DNA from: Streptomyces sp. NBC_00335
GTDB lineage: Bacteria > Actinomycetota > Actinomycetes > Streptomycetales > Streptomycetaceae
Direction of reading: 5' to 3'
Length of the DNA: 64,000 nt
NCBI RefSeq assembly: GCF_036127095.1
Contig: NZ_CP108006.1
Coordinates: 7,927,501-7,991,500, forward strand
Part shown: positions 26,604-35,157 of the stretch, in pieces
Numbering within the stretch: the stretch's first letter is position 1
Layout: every line of letters begins with the position of its first letter
The notes under the pieces: generated by a model
The model's input: the letters and a program-made list of their open reading frames with translations, nothing else
The model's database searches: none
Told to the model about the DNA's origin: nothing
Position numbers and translations under genes: made by a program

Positions 26604-26629
26604 CGTCGATGTCCCTTCGACGGCGGCTG

Positions 26630-26651
26630 CCGCGGGGCGGGAGCCCCGCGG
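26630..26651 (-). terminator. hairpin between GH42 and GH53
   Basis: Nine-bp perfect stem CCGCGGGGC (26630-26638) with 26643-26651 and a GGGA loop, in the 64-base gap after the GH42 stop and before the GH53 start. It may partly terminate or protect the upstream message, giving unequal levels of the two enzymes. Confidence 0.5.
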
Positions 26652-26667
26652 GGATTCGTGGGTGCGG

Positions 26668-28689
26668 TCAGGCGTCCAGTCGCACGACGCGGACCGCACC
26701 GGCCGGGACGGTGAGCTTCCCGCTCACCGGCCCGGCACCGAGGAGCTCGGTGCCGGAGCTCTCCAGCGGCACCTCGGCCTCCTGGTCGGAGTGGTTGAGG
26801 GCGAAGAGGTACCGGCCGCCTTCCCCGCTGCGGCGCACGACCTCCACGTCACGGGGGAGCGCGTCGTGCGCGCCGATCCCGGCGTCCTCGCAGGCGGCGG
26901 CGGTGATCGTGCCCAGCGAGGCCGCGTCAAGCCGGGTGGAGACGTACCAGGCGGTGCCCCGGCCCAGCCGGTGCCGGGTGACCGCGGGCCCGCCGCAGGC
27001 CGGTCCGTCGGCGTACGTCCATACGGTCTCGGCCCCGCGGGGCACGACGAACTCGGTCCACACGTCGGCGCTGAGCGAGGCGCCGCCCGGCCCGTCGATC
27101 CGTACGGCCTCGCCGTCGAGCAGCGGCGACCATTCCTCGACGGTCAGACCGAGCACGTCGCGCAGGGCGCCGGGGTAGGGCCCGGGGTGCACGGCGTCGT
27201 GCTCGTCGACGATTCCGGAGAAGTAGGAGACGACGAGGGTGCCGCCGTTCTCGACGTACGCGCGCAGGTTCCGTCCGGCGGCCTCGGTGGCGAGGTAGAG
27301 CGCGGGAACGACCACCAGCGGGTAGGCGGACAGGTCGGCCTCCGGGTGGGCGAAGTCGACCGTCAGGTGCCGGTCGTACAGCGACTCGTAGAAGGCGTCG
27401 GCGCGCTCGCTCGCCTCGTGGGCCCCGCTCGGGCGCCATTCCAGGCTCTGCGCCCACCAGGAGTGCCAGTCCCACAGCACCGCGACGTCCGCAACCGTCC
27501 GGGTGTCGCGGACTTCGGCGAGCTTGCCGAGGTCGGTGCCGAGGCGGACCACCTCGCGCCAGATCCGGGTGTCGGTGCCTCCGTGCGGGAGCATCGCGGA
27601 GTGGAACTTCTCGGCGCCGCGCCGGGATTGGCGCCACTGGAAGAACATGGCGCCCTCGGAGCCGCGGGCGACGTGGGCGAGTGAGTTGCGGGCCATCTCG
27701 CCGGGGCGCTTGGCGGGGTTGCGGGGCTGCCAGTTGACGCCGCTGGTGGAGTGTTCGAGGAGCAGCCAGGGGGCGCCGCCCGCGACGGATCGGGTGAGGT
27801 CGGCGGCCATGGCGAGGTTGACGTGGGTGCGCCGGCCGTCGGTGATCAGGTAGTGGTCGTTGGTGACGAGGTCGACCTCGCGGCCCCAGGCCCAGTAGTC
27901 GATCGAGTCGCACTGGCTGAGCGCGGTCATGAAGTTGGTGGTGACGGGGATGCCCGGCGCGAGCCGGTGCAGGATGTCCCGTTCGGCCACGAAGTTCTCG
28001 CGCAGGGTGGCGTCGGTGAAGCGGCGGTAGTCGAGCTGCTGCGCCGGGTTGCCGACGGTGGGTGTGGCGCGCGGCGGGTCGATCTGCTCGTACGCGGTGT
28101 AGCGCTGGCCCCAGAACGCGGTGCCCCAGGCTTCGTTGACCGCGTCGAGGGATCCGTGCGCGGTGCGGAGCCAGTGGCGGAAGTGGGCGGCGCAGCCGCG
28201 GCAGTAGCAGGCGCTGACGGGGACGCCGTACTCGTTGTGCACGTGCCAGAGCGCGAGCGCGGGGTGGTCGCCGTAGCGGCGGGCGAGCTCGGTGGTGATG
28301 CGGGCGGCGGCCTCGCGGTAGGCGGGGGAGCTGTGGCAGATCGCCCCGCGCGAGCCGAAGGAGTACCGCACGCCCTCGCGGCTGACCGGCAGCGCCTCGG
28401 GGTGGGCGCGGTAGAACCAGGCGGGCGGCGCCACGGTGGGTGTGGCCAGGTCGACCCGGATGCCGTGCTCGTGCAGCAGGTCGAGGAGCCGGTCGAGCCA
28501 GCCGAAGTCGTACCGGCCGGGGGCGGGTTCCAGCAGGGCCCAGGAGAAGATCCCGACGCTCACCAGGGTGACGCCGGCCTCGCGCATCAGCCGGACGTCC
28601 TCCTGCCACACGCTCTCCGGCCACTGTTCGGGGTTGTAGTCCCCGCCGAACGCGAGCCGGTGCAGGCCCTTCGAAGTGGTCTGCGGCAT
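26668..28689 (-). CDS. beta-galactosidase, GH42
   Basis: 673 residues; ATG 28689 with GGAG six bases upstream. No signal peptide, hence cytoplasmic. GH42 features: FGGDYNPEQW near the N-terminus, WHVHNEYG with the acid/base Glu after Asn, and WLLLEHSTSGVNWQP with the nucleophile Glu; Cys cluster CYCRGC typical of the GH42 zinc site. Middle domain (about 390-600) is the trimerisation domain and a C-terminal beta domain follows. Releases galactose from imported beta-1,4-galacto-oligosaccharides. Its promoter contains the 28731 operator. Confidence 0.93.
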   Translation of the reverse strand: MPQTTSKGLHRLAFGGDYNPEQWPESVWQEDVRLMREAGVTLVSVGIFSWALLEPAPGRYDFGWLDRLLDLLHEHGIRVDLATPTVAPPAWFYRAHPEALPVSREGVRYSFGSRGAICHSSPAYREAAARITTELARRYGDHPALALWHVHNEYGVPVSACYCRGCAAHFRHWLRTAHGSLDAVNEAWGTAFWGQRYTAYEQIDPPRATPTVGNPAQQLDYRRFTDATLRENFVAERDILHRLAPGIPVTTNFMTALSQCDSIDYWAWGREVDLVTNDHYLITDGRRTHVNLAMAADLTRSVAGGAPWLLLEHSTSGVNWQPRNPAKRPGEMARNSLAHVARGSEGAMFFQWRQSRRGAEKFHSAMLPHGGTDTRIWREVVRLGTDLGKLAEVRDTRTVADVAVLWDWHSWWAQSLEWRPSGAHEASERADAFYESLYDRHLTVDFAHPEADLSAYPLVVVPALYLATEAAGRNLRAYVENGGTLVVSYFSGIVDEHDAVHPGPYPGALRDVLGLTVEEWSPLLDGEAVRIDGPGGASLSADVWTEFVVPRGAETVWTYADGPACGGPAVTRHRLGRGTAWYVSTRLDAASLGTITAAACEDAGIGAHDALPRDVEVVRRSGEGGRYLFALNHSDQEAEVPLESSGTELLGAGPVSGKLTVPAGAVRVVRLDA

Positions 28690-28730
28690 GGGTGTCTCCT
28701 GGGTGTCGGGGCTTGAAAGTCTCACAGAAC

Positions 28731-28765
28731 TGGGAACGTTCACACAATGGCTCGCTCCATGTCAA
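28731..28765 (-). promoter_or_regulatory. GH42 promoter with LacI-type operator
   Basis: On the minus strand -35 TTGACA (28760-28765) is followed by about 17 bases, then a -10 region overlapped by the 14-base palindrome TGTGAACGTTCCCA (28731-28744). The same operator with one or two differences lies in the divergent promoter, so a single repressor should control both. Confidence 0.7.
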
Positions 28766-28792
28766 CGCAAGATAACCGTAGGGGAACAACCA

Positions 28793-28834
28793 TTGACAAG
28801 TGTCCGGAGTGTTTCCCTACTGTGAACGCTCACA
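28793..28834 (+). promoter_or_regulatory. ABC importer promoter with LacI-type operator
   Basis: -35 TTGACA (28793-28798) faces right; the palindrome TGTGAACGCTCACA (28821-28834) lies over the expected -10/+1 zone. Two near-identical 14-mers 76 bases apart flank the divergent region; consensus TGTGAACG(T/C)TCACA. The obvious regulator is the LacI-family gene at 32131. Confidence 0.75.
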
Positions 28835-28894
28835 GACGCATGATTGGTCTCCCCGCCTGAGGGTGAGGCCCTTTAGGTCAGGGAGAAGTGCCCC

Positions 28895-28936
28895 ATGCCC
28901 CACGCGACGTACCGCATGCCCCACGCGACGTACCGC
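28895..28936 (+). repeat. 21-bp tandem duplication including the start codon
   Basis: ATGCCCCACGCGACGTACCGC occurs twice without a gap (28895-28915, 28916-28935/6), so the protein begins MPHATYRMPHATYR. Only the first ATG has a well-spaced Shine-Dalgarno. Confidence 0.95.
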
Positions 28937-30235
28937 GGCCTCGCCGCCGCGATCGCCGTCCTCCTCGGCGCCACCGCACTCACCGCCTGCGCATCCTCCG
29001 ACCCCGCGGACAAGGGCGGCGCCGCGGCCGATTCGGGCCCCGTCGCGCTCACTTACTGGGCCTGGGCGCCCAACTTGGACAAGGTGGCCGAGCTCTGGAA
29101 CCAGAAGAACCCGAACATCAAGGTCACGGTCCAGAAGCAGGCCTCCGGGGACGACCTGGTCACCAAGATCATCACCGCGGCCAAGGCGCACCAGGCCCCC
29201 GACCTCGTCCAGGCCGAGTACCAGGCCCTGCCGACCCTCGTCAGCAACGACGCCCTCGCGGACATCTCCAAGGAGGTCGCCGGCGCCAAGGAGGCCTTCG
29301 CCCCCGGCCTCTGGCAGCAGACCACGCTCGGCAGCGACGCCGTGTACGCGGTTCCCCAGGACTCCGGGCCGCTGATGTTCTTCTACCGGACCGACCTGTT
29401 CCAGCAGTACGGCCTGACCGTGCCCACCACTTGGGAGGAGTTCGCCGCCACGGCCAAGGCGCTCAAGGCCAAGGCCCCCGACAAGGCGCTGACCACCTTC
29501 TCCTCCAACGACCCCGGCCTGTTCGCCGGTCTGGCCCAGCAGGCGGGAGCCGGGTGGTGGACCACCGAGGGGCAGAAATGGAAGGTGGGCATCGACGACG
29601 CGGCCACCAGGAAGGTCGCCGACTTCTGGGGCGGCCTGGTGCAGGACGGGGCGATAGACAACCAGCCGATGTACACCCCCGCATGGAACAAGGCGTTGAA
29701 CACCGGCGAGCAGATCGGCTGGGTCAGCGCCGTATGGGCCCCGGGCGTCCTGACCACCGCCGCCCCCGAGACCAAGGGCAAGTGGGGCATGGCCCCGCTG
29801 CCCCAGTGGGACGCCTCGAAGCCCGCGACCGGCAGCTGGGGCGGATCCACCACGGCCGTCACCACCGACTCGAAGCACAAGGCCGCCGCGGCCAAGTTCG
29901 CGACCTGGCTGAACACGGACCCGCAGGCGCTGGCCGCGCTGGTCAAGGAGAGCGGCATCTACCCGGCCGCCACCGCCGCCCAGACCGGCGGGGCGCTCGC
30001 CAAGGCCCCGGACTTCTTCGCCGACCAGCCCGACTTCTACACGAAGGCCGCCGAGATCGCGAAGACCACCGCCCCCGCCGCCTGGGGCCCCAACGTGAAC
30101 GTGGCCTACACGGCCTTCAAGGACGAGTTCGGCAAGGCAGCCAAGGCCAAGTCGGGCTTCGGCGCCGCCCTCACCGCCATGCAGGGCGCCACCATCGCGG
30201 ACCTGAAGAAGCAGGGCTTCGAGGTCGCCCAGTGA
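28895..30235 (+). CDS. sugar ABC transporter substrate-binding lipoprotein
   Basis: 446 residues; GGGAGA precedes ATG 28895. Lipoprotein signal ending LTAC with acylated Cys32. Extracellular solute-binding protein family 1 (maltose/galactooligosaccharide group): YWAWAPN, KANQAPD-like KAHQAPDLVQAEY, VPQDSGPLMFFYRTDLF. It binds galacto-oligosaccharides released by GH53, by context. The first seven residues MPHATYR are repeated exactly, see the repeat at 28895. Followed by two permease genes with 4-base overlaps. Confidence 0.92.
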   Translation: MPHATYRMPHATYRGLAAAIAVLLGATALTACASSDPADKGGAAADSGPVALTYWAWAPNLDKVAELWNQKNPNIKVTVQKQASGDDLVTKIITAAKAHQAPDLVQAEYQALPTLVSNDALADISKEVAGAKEAFAPGLWQQTTLGSDAVYAVPQDSGPLMFFYRTDLFQQYGLTVPTTWEEFAATAKALKAKAPDKALTTFSSNDPGLFAGLAQQAGAGWWTTEGQKWKVGIDDAATRKVADFWGGLVQDGAIDNQPMYTPAWNKALNTGEQIGWVSAVWAPGVLTTAAPETKGKWGMAPLPQWDASKPATGSWGGSTTAVTTDSKHKAAAAKFATWLNTDPQALAALVKESGIYPAATAAQTGGALAKAPDFFADQPDFYTKAAEIAKTTAPAAWGPNVNVAYTAFKDEFGKAAKAKSGFGAALTAMQGATIADLKKQGFEVAQ

Positions 30236-31164
30236 CACAGGCCCCCACGGGCGTGCGCCGGTCGTACGGGGCCAAGGCGGCCCCGTACGGCTTCCTCCTC
30301 CCGGCAGCCGTCCTCTTCGTGCTCTTCTTCGCACTGCCCATCGGCTACGCGATATGGCTCAGCTTCCACCGGATCGAGGTCAAGGGCCTCGGCCTCGGCA
30401 AGGGAGCCAAGGACGAGGTCTGGGCCGGCCTGTCGAACTACACCGCCGCCCTCACCGACTCCGAACTCGGCCACAGCGCCCTGAGGATCCTCGGCTACGG
30501 AGCGATCGTCGTCCCCGTCATGCTGGGCCTGGCCCTGCTGTTCGCCCTTCTGCTGGACTCCGAGCGGGTCCGGGCCCGCTCCGTCTCGCGCCTGGCGATC
30601 TTCCTGCCGTACGCGGTCCCCGGGGTCATCGCGGCCCTCCTGTGGGGGTTCCTCTACCTGCCGGACGTGAGCCCCTTCTCGTACCTGCTGGAAGCCCTCG
30701 GGCTGCCGCAGCCGGACCTCATGGACGGCGGACCGCTCTACCTGGCCATGTCCAACATCGCGGTCTGGGGCGGCACCGGCTTCAACATGATCGTGATCTA
30801 CACCTCGCTGCGCTCCCTTCCCCCGGAGGTGTTCGAGGCGGCCAGGCTCGACGGCTGCTCGCAGCTGCAGATCGCGCTGCGCATCAAGATCCCGATGGTG
30901 GCGCCCTCGCTGGTGCTGACCTTCTTCTTCTCGGTCATCGCCACCCTCCAGGTCTTCAACGAGCCGACCACGCTGCGGCCGCTCACCAACGGCATCCCCA
31001 CCACCTGGAGCCCCCTGATGAAGGTCTACAACGACGCCTTCGTCGGCGGGAACATCCACGCCGCCTCGGCCACCGCCGTGGTCCTGGCCCTGGCGACCTT
31101 CCTGCTGTCCTTCGCCCTCCTCAGGGTCTCCAACCGCCGCACGAAGCAAGGAGCAACCCGATGA
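30232..31164 (+). CDS. sugar ABC transporter permease (MalF type)
   Basis: 310 residues from GTG 30232, overlapping the binding-protein stop by four bases. Six transmembrane helices, first at about 20-40. The EAA loop that contacts the ATPase is present: EVFEAARLDGCSQLQIALRI. Partner of the permease at 31161. No ATPase gene exists in the locus; Streptomyces sugar importers generally share the MsiK ATPase encoded elsewhere. Confidence 0.93.
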   Translation: MTQAPTGVRRSYGAKAAPYGFLLPAAVLFVLFFALPIGYAIWLSFHRIEVKGLGLGKGAKDEVWAGLSNYTAALTDSELGHSALRILGYGAIVVPVMLGLALLFALLLDSERVRARSVSRLAIFLPYAVPGVIAALLWGFLYLPDVSPFSYLLEALGLPQPDLMDGGPLYLAMSNIAVWGGTGFNMIVIYTSLRSLPPEVFEAARLDGCSQLQIALRIKIPMVAPSLVLTFFFSVIATLQVFNEPTTLRPLTNGIPTTWSPLMKVYNDAFVGGNIHAASATAVVLALATFLLSFALLRVSNRRTKQGATR

Positions 31165-32102
31165 GCGGGCTCGCCACCCCGGCGCCGCCGCGCAAGGCCG
31201 CCACCACCGCGGGCCGTGCCGCCGGCACCACCCCCGGCACCACCCCCGGCACCTCCCAGGGACCGCCGCGCCCGCGCCGCACCGCGCTGCTGCCGACCGC
31301 CGCCCTGGTGCTGGGCGCGCTGTACTGCCTGCTGCCCGTCGCCTGGGTCCTGGTCGCCTCCACGAAATCGGGCGCGGACCTCTTCTCGACCTTCACGTTC
31401 CTGCCCGGCGACGCCCTCGGCGACAACCTCGCCGGCCTGGCCGCCTACCGCGACGGGCTCTACTGGCGGTGGATGGCCAACTCGGTCTTCTACGCGGGCC
31501 TGGGCGCCGTCCTGTCCACGGTGGTCTCGGCGTTCGCCGGCTACGCCCTGGCCGTCTACCGCTTCCGCGGCCGCGAGGCCTTCTTCAACACGATCCTGAC
31601 CGGCGTCCTGATGCCCCCGGTGATCCTCGCCATCCCGCAGTATTTGCTGATGGCGCAGGCCGACCTGACGGACACGTACCTCTCCGTCCTGCTGCCGCTG
31701 ATCCTCTCCCCGTACGGCGTCTACCTCGGCCGGATCTACGCCGAGGCGGCCCTGCCCATGGAGCTCGTCGAAGCGGGCCGGATGGACGGCGCGGGCGAGT
31801 GGCGCATCTTCCTGAGGATCGCGGTCCCGATGATGTCCCCGGGGCTGGTGACGATCTTCCTCTTCCAGTTCGTGGCCATCTGGAACAACTTCCTGCTTCC
31901 GTTCATCATGCTCGGCGACGACGAGAAGTTCCCCGTGACCGTCGGCCTGTTCACCCTGCTGAAGCAGGGCGCGGGCCAGCCCGCCCTCTACACCCTGGTG
32001 ATCACCGGTGCCCTCCTCGCGATCGTCCCGCTCGTCGCCCTCTTCCTGGTCATTCAACGGTTCTGGAGCCTCGACCTGCTCTCCGGCGCCGTAAAGTCCT
32101 GA
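31161..32102 (+). CDS. sugar ABC transporter permease (MalG type)
   Basis: 313 residues; ATG 31161 overlaps the previous stop (ATGA) and AAGGAG lies just upstream. N-terminal low-complexity tail with a TTPGTTPGT repeat (about 17-40), then six helices. EAA loop: MELVEAGRMDGAGEWRIFLR. Completes the channel with the MalF-type protein; imports galacto-oligosaccharides by context. Confidence 0.93.
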   Translation: MSGLATPAPPRKAATTAGRAAGTTPGTTPGTSQGPPRPRRTALLPTAALVLGALYCLLPVAWVLVASTKSGADLFSTFTFLPGDALGDNLAGLAAYRDGLYWRWMANSVFYAGLGAVLSTVVSAFAGYALAVYRFRGREAFFNTILTGVLMPPVILAIPQYLLMAQADLTDTYLSVLLPLILSPYGVYLGRIYAEAALPMELVEAGRMDGAGEWRIFLRIAVPMMSPGLVTIFLFQFVAIWNNFLLPFIMLGDDEKFPVTVGLFTLLKQGAGQPALYTLVITGALLAIVPLVALFLVIQRFWSLDLLSGAVKS

Positions 32103-32130
32103 AGCACAGGGGATGGAGGGAAAACACAGC

Positions 32131-33156
32131 ATGAGCACAGCAGCGAGCAGGCGTCGCCCGGCGACGATCCACGACGTGGCGGCCGAGGCGGGCGTATCGC
32201 GCGGTACCGTCTCGCGTGTCCTCAACGGCGGGCACTACGTCAGCCCCACCGCGAAAGCGGCCGTCGACGCCGCGATCCGCAAGACGGGCTACGTCGTCAA
32301 CCGGCACGCCCGCTCGCTGATCACCGGCAAGTCGGGCTCGGTGGCCTTCCTGCTGACCGAGCCGCAGGAGCGGTTCTTCGAGGACCCGAACTTCAACGTG
32401 CTGCTGCGGGCCTGCAGCCAGGCGCTCGCCGCCCAGGACGTGCCCCTGCTGCTGATGATCGCGGGCACCGAGGACGAACGCCGGCGCAACCTGCGGTACA
32501 TCGAAGCCGGTCACGTGGACGGAGTCCTCCTGATCTCCAGCCACTACGGCGACCCGGTCGTGGCCCGGCTGCACCAGGCGGGCGTCCCGGTCGTCGCCTG
32601 CGGCAGACCGCTCGGCCAGACCGCCAAGATCGGCTACGTCGCCGCCGACGACCGGGACGGCGCCCGCGACATGGTGCGCCACCTGTACGAGTCGGGCAGG
32701 CGCCGGATCGCCACCGTCACCGGCCCGCTCGACACCCCCGGCGGCGTCGAACGCCTCGCGGGCTACCGGGAGACCCTGTCCGAGTACGGCCTGCCCGTCG
32801 ACGAGGCCCTGATCGTCACCGGCGACTACAGCCGCGCGAGCGGCGAGGAGGCGGCGCGCCTGCTCCTGGACCGCGCCCCGGACCTCGACGCCGTCTTCGT
32901 GGCCTCGGACCTCATGGCCCAGGGCGTCCTCGACACCCTGGCCCGGGCGGGCCGCCGGGTCCCCGAGGACATCGCGGTGGGAGGTTTCGACGACTCCCCG
33001 GCGGCGCTCTCCTCCCGCCCCTCGCTGACGACGGTCCGCCAGCCCTGGGACCGGATCAGCTCCGAGATGGTGCGGATGCTCCTCGCCCGCATCGCGGGGG
33101 AGGAGCCGGCCGCGGTCATCCTGCCCACGGAGCTGGTCCACCGAGAATCGGCGTAG
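32131..33156 (+). CDS. LacI-family repressor of the galactan locus
   Basis: 341 residues; GGAGGG precedes ATG 32131. Helix-turn-helix and hinge helix at about 12-60: TIHDVAAEAGVSRGTVSRVL, then the periplasmic-binding-protein-like effector domain with VDGVLLISSHYG, VGGFDDSP and SLTTVRQPW. It lies 28 bases after the permease, probably in the same transcript, so the repressor is autoregulated with the importer. Predicted to bind TGTGAACGTTCACA-like sites at 28731 and 28821 and to release them when a galacto-oligosaccharide or galactose binds. Confidence 0.9.
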   Translation: MSTAASRRRPATIHDVAAEAGVSRGTVSRVLNGGHYVSPTAKAAVDAAIRKTGYVVNRHARSLITGKSGSVAFLLTEPQERFFEDPNFNVLLRACSQALAAQDVPLLLMIAGTEDERRRNLRYIEAGHVDGVLLISSHYGDPVVARLHQAGVPVVACGRPLGQTAKIGYVAADDRDGARDMVRHLYESGRRRIATVTGPLDTPGGVERLAGYRETLSEYGLPVDEALIVTGDYSRASGEEAARLLLDRAPDLDAVFVASDLMAQGVLDTLARAGRRVPEDIAVGGFDDSPAALSSRPSLTTVRQPWDRISSEMVRMLLARIAGEEPAAVILPTELVHRESA

Positions 33157-33188
33157 GGCGTCCCTTCCGGCTCCTGCCCGGCGGCACG

Positions 33189-33956
33189 CTATGAGGGGGC
33201 CGGGGCGTCGTCGGTCGCGTCGGGGGAGCGCAGCAGGCGCAGGAACGCCTTCACGCCGGCGATGATCTCCTGGTTGTCGGTGAGGCGGTTCACCGTGGAC
33301 TCGAACTCCCTGCCCAGGGCCGTGATCCTGCGGTTCGTCTCCTCGGTCCGCTCGTAGGAGCTCAGGGCCAGCGCGTCCATGGTGCGGCGCAGTTCGGCGA
33401 GGGCCCGGTACTGCTCCTCCGCCTTCTCTTCCAGGGCCCGTGTCCCGGCCTCGGCCCGGCCCAGCCGGGCCTGCAGTTCGACGACGTCGTCCCGCGGGTA
33501 CGTGACGTCCTTCAGGAGGGTGCCCAGGCGCCGCCGGAGCTGGCCGAAGTAGGCACCGGCCGGCCGGAAGAGGGTGCTCAGCAGGAAGAACGCGGCGAAC
33601 CAGTAGCCCGTGAACTCGCCCGTCGCCCAGGTGACCGCGAGGACGACCGCGGCCGTCAGGACGTGGCCCGCGATGGCCGCGCGGAGCATGGTGCGGGCGA
33701 TGCGCGCGGCCTCGGCGTCCCGGGCCGGGGAGACCTCGATGCCTTTCTCGCGGCTCACCTTGATCTCGGCGAGCACCGCATGGGCGCGGAAGTACAGGTT
33801 CCAGGGCAGTGTGAGCAGGAGCAGCAGCCACAGGAGGCTGAGCGAGCCCGCCCCGACGGCGAACACCACCGCGGTCGGCGCCCCCGTCGCGTAGGCGAAG
33901 ACCAGTGCCGCGACCGCCGTCACGACGGCCGCCGCCACCCCCAGAGACCTGCTCAT
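33189..33956 (-). CDS. membrane protein with C-terminal coiled coil
   Basis: 255 residues from ATG 33956. Two hydrophobic hairpins (about 5-25 with 30-52, and 92-112 with 115-135) followed by a charged helical region (about 145-235) with heptad-like LxxRLGxAEAGTRALEEKAE, consistent with a cytoplasmic coiled coil. I do not recognise a named family. It converges on the LacI gene with a 33-base gap and diverges from the dioxygenase gene at 34122. Confidence 0.65.
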   Translation of the reverse strand: MSRSLGVAAAVVTAVAALVFAYATGAPTAVVFAVGAGSLSLLWLLLLLTLPWNLYFRAHAVLAEIKVSREKGIEVSPARDAEAARIARTMLRAAIAGHVLTAAVVLAVTWATGEFTGYWFAAFFLLSTLFRPAGAYFGQLRRRLGTLLKDVTYPRDDVVELQARLGRAEAGTRALEEKAEEQYRALAELRRTMDALALSSYERTEETNRRITALGREFESTVNRLTDNQEIIAGVKAFLRLLRSPDATDDAPAPS

Positions 33957-34121
33957 GCCCCCGCCTTCCGCCCGCACGCCCGGACCGCCCATGCTCCTCC
34001 GACCGGTCCGGGCCGGCATGAGTAGGCGTACTCAGGTTCGCGGAAGCGGCCGGGTGAGTCCACAGCCGTGCCACAGGCCAGGGACAGTGCGCGCCTGGGG
34101 AGGCCGCCTAGCGTGCCGGAC

Positions 34122-35003
34122 ATGGATGAGAACAGCATGAACAGGCGACGCGTACTGATGCTCGGCGGTGCTGCCGTCGGCGCGGCCGGAGCCGCGCTGG
34201 TCGGCTGCGGGAGCTCCGGCGAGACCACCGCGGCTCCTTCCTCCTCGGCCTCCGCCTCCTCGTCGGGCGCGGTGTCCTCGGGGACGGGGCAGTGCGTACT
34301 GATGTCCAACGTGACCGAGGGGCCGTACTACCTCGATGGAGCTCTGGTGCGCAAGGACATCGGGGAGGGCAAGAAGGGTGTGCCGCTCACCGTGCGGCTG
34401 ACGGTGCAGGACACCACCGAATCGTGCGCCCCCGTCGCGGGGGCGGCCGTGGAGATCTGGCACTGCGATGCCTGGGGCTACTACTCCGGCTGGACCACCG
34501 CCAATCCGGGCGGCAAGGCGCCGGCCGAAAGCGAGGACACGAGCGGCGCCGACGACAAGACCTACCTGCGCGGCTACCAGATCGCGGGCGAGGACGGGGT
34601 GGTCGAGTTCACCACCATCTTCCCCGGCTGGTACACGCCACGCGTCACGCACATCCACCTCAAGGTGCACACCGGCGGTGCGGCGGCGGACGGCTCCTAC
34701 GAGGGCGGCAAGGTCAATTACACCGGCCAGCTCTTCTTCGACGACAAGTACGGGGAGGCCGTGTACGCGCTGTCCCCGTACGCGCAGCACAGCGGCACCC
34801 CCACCAAACTCGCCGACGACATGGTCTACGGCGGCGGCGGAGCGAGTGACGGGCTGATGACCGTCACCGGCGACACCACCCAGGGGTACGTCGGCACCCT
34901 CACCCTCGGCATCGACCCCGACGCGGAGAACGCGGGAGGCGGAGCCCCGGGAGGCGGAGGCCAGCCGCCGAGCGGCGCGCCCGGCGGAGGCAACGCCCCG
35001 TAG
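34122..35003 (+). CDS. exported intradiol ring-cleavage dioxygenase-like protein
   Basis: 293 residues from ATG 34122 (alternative at 34137). A twin-arginine signal NRRRVLMLGGAAVGAAGAAL with lipobox LVGC, so a Tat lipoprotein is likely. Ser/Ala/Thr linker, then the intradiol dioxygenase barrel: TEGPYYLD, VEIWHCDAWGYYSGW with a ligand Tyr region, and WYTPRVTHIHLKV with the HxH metal ligands. The C-terminus is a Gly/Pro-rich tail. Exported members are common in Streptomyces with unclear substrates, perhaps lignin-derived catechols. No aromatic catabolic operon surrounds it. Confidence 0.85.
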   Translation: MDENSMNRRRVLMLGGAAVGAAGAALVGCGSSGETTAAPSSSASASSSGAVSSGTGQCVLMSNVTEGPYYLDGALVRKDIGEGKKGVPLTVRLTVQDTTESCAPVAGAAVEIWHCDAWGYYSGWTTANPGGKAPAESEDTSGADDKTYLRGYQIAGEDGVVEFTTIFPGWYTPRVTHIHLKVHTGGAAADGSYEGGKVNYTGQLFFDDKYGEAVYALSPYAQHSGTPTKLADDMVYGGGGASDGLMTVTGDTTQGYVGTLTLGIDPDAENAGGGAPGGGGQPPSGAPGGGNAP

Positions 35004-35004
35004 G

Positions 35005-35032
35005 GCCGGGCCGGATCCTGCGGGGGCCCGGC
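35005..35032 (+). terminator. terminator after the dioxygenase gene
   Basis: Eight-bp stem GCCGGGCC (35005-35012) with 35025-35032, 12-base loop, immediately after the stop; a second hairpin (CCGGCTCC with GGAGCCGG) follows within 50 bases. Confidence 0.6.
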
Positions 35033-35157
35033 GCCGGGGCGGCCGGCTCCGGGGTGCGCGCCGCCATGGAGCCGGGCCCCGTGTGGCACCGGGCTTCACA
35101 GGAGATCGAGAGGTGGCTCCCATGTGATCCCCATGCTGCCCTCCTAGCTTCGGCTTC

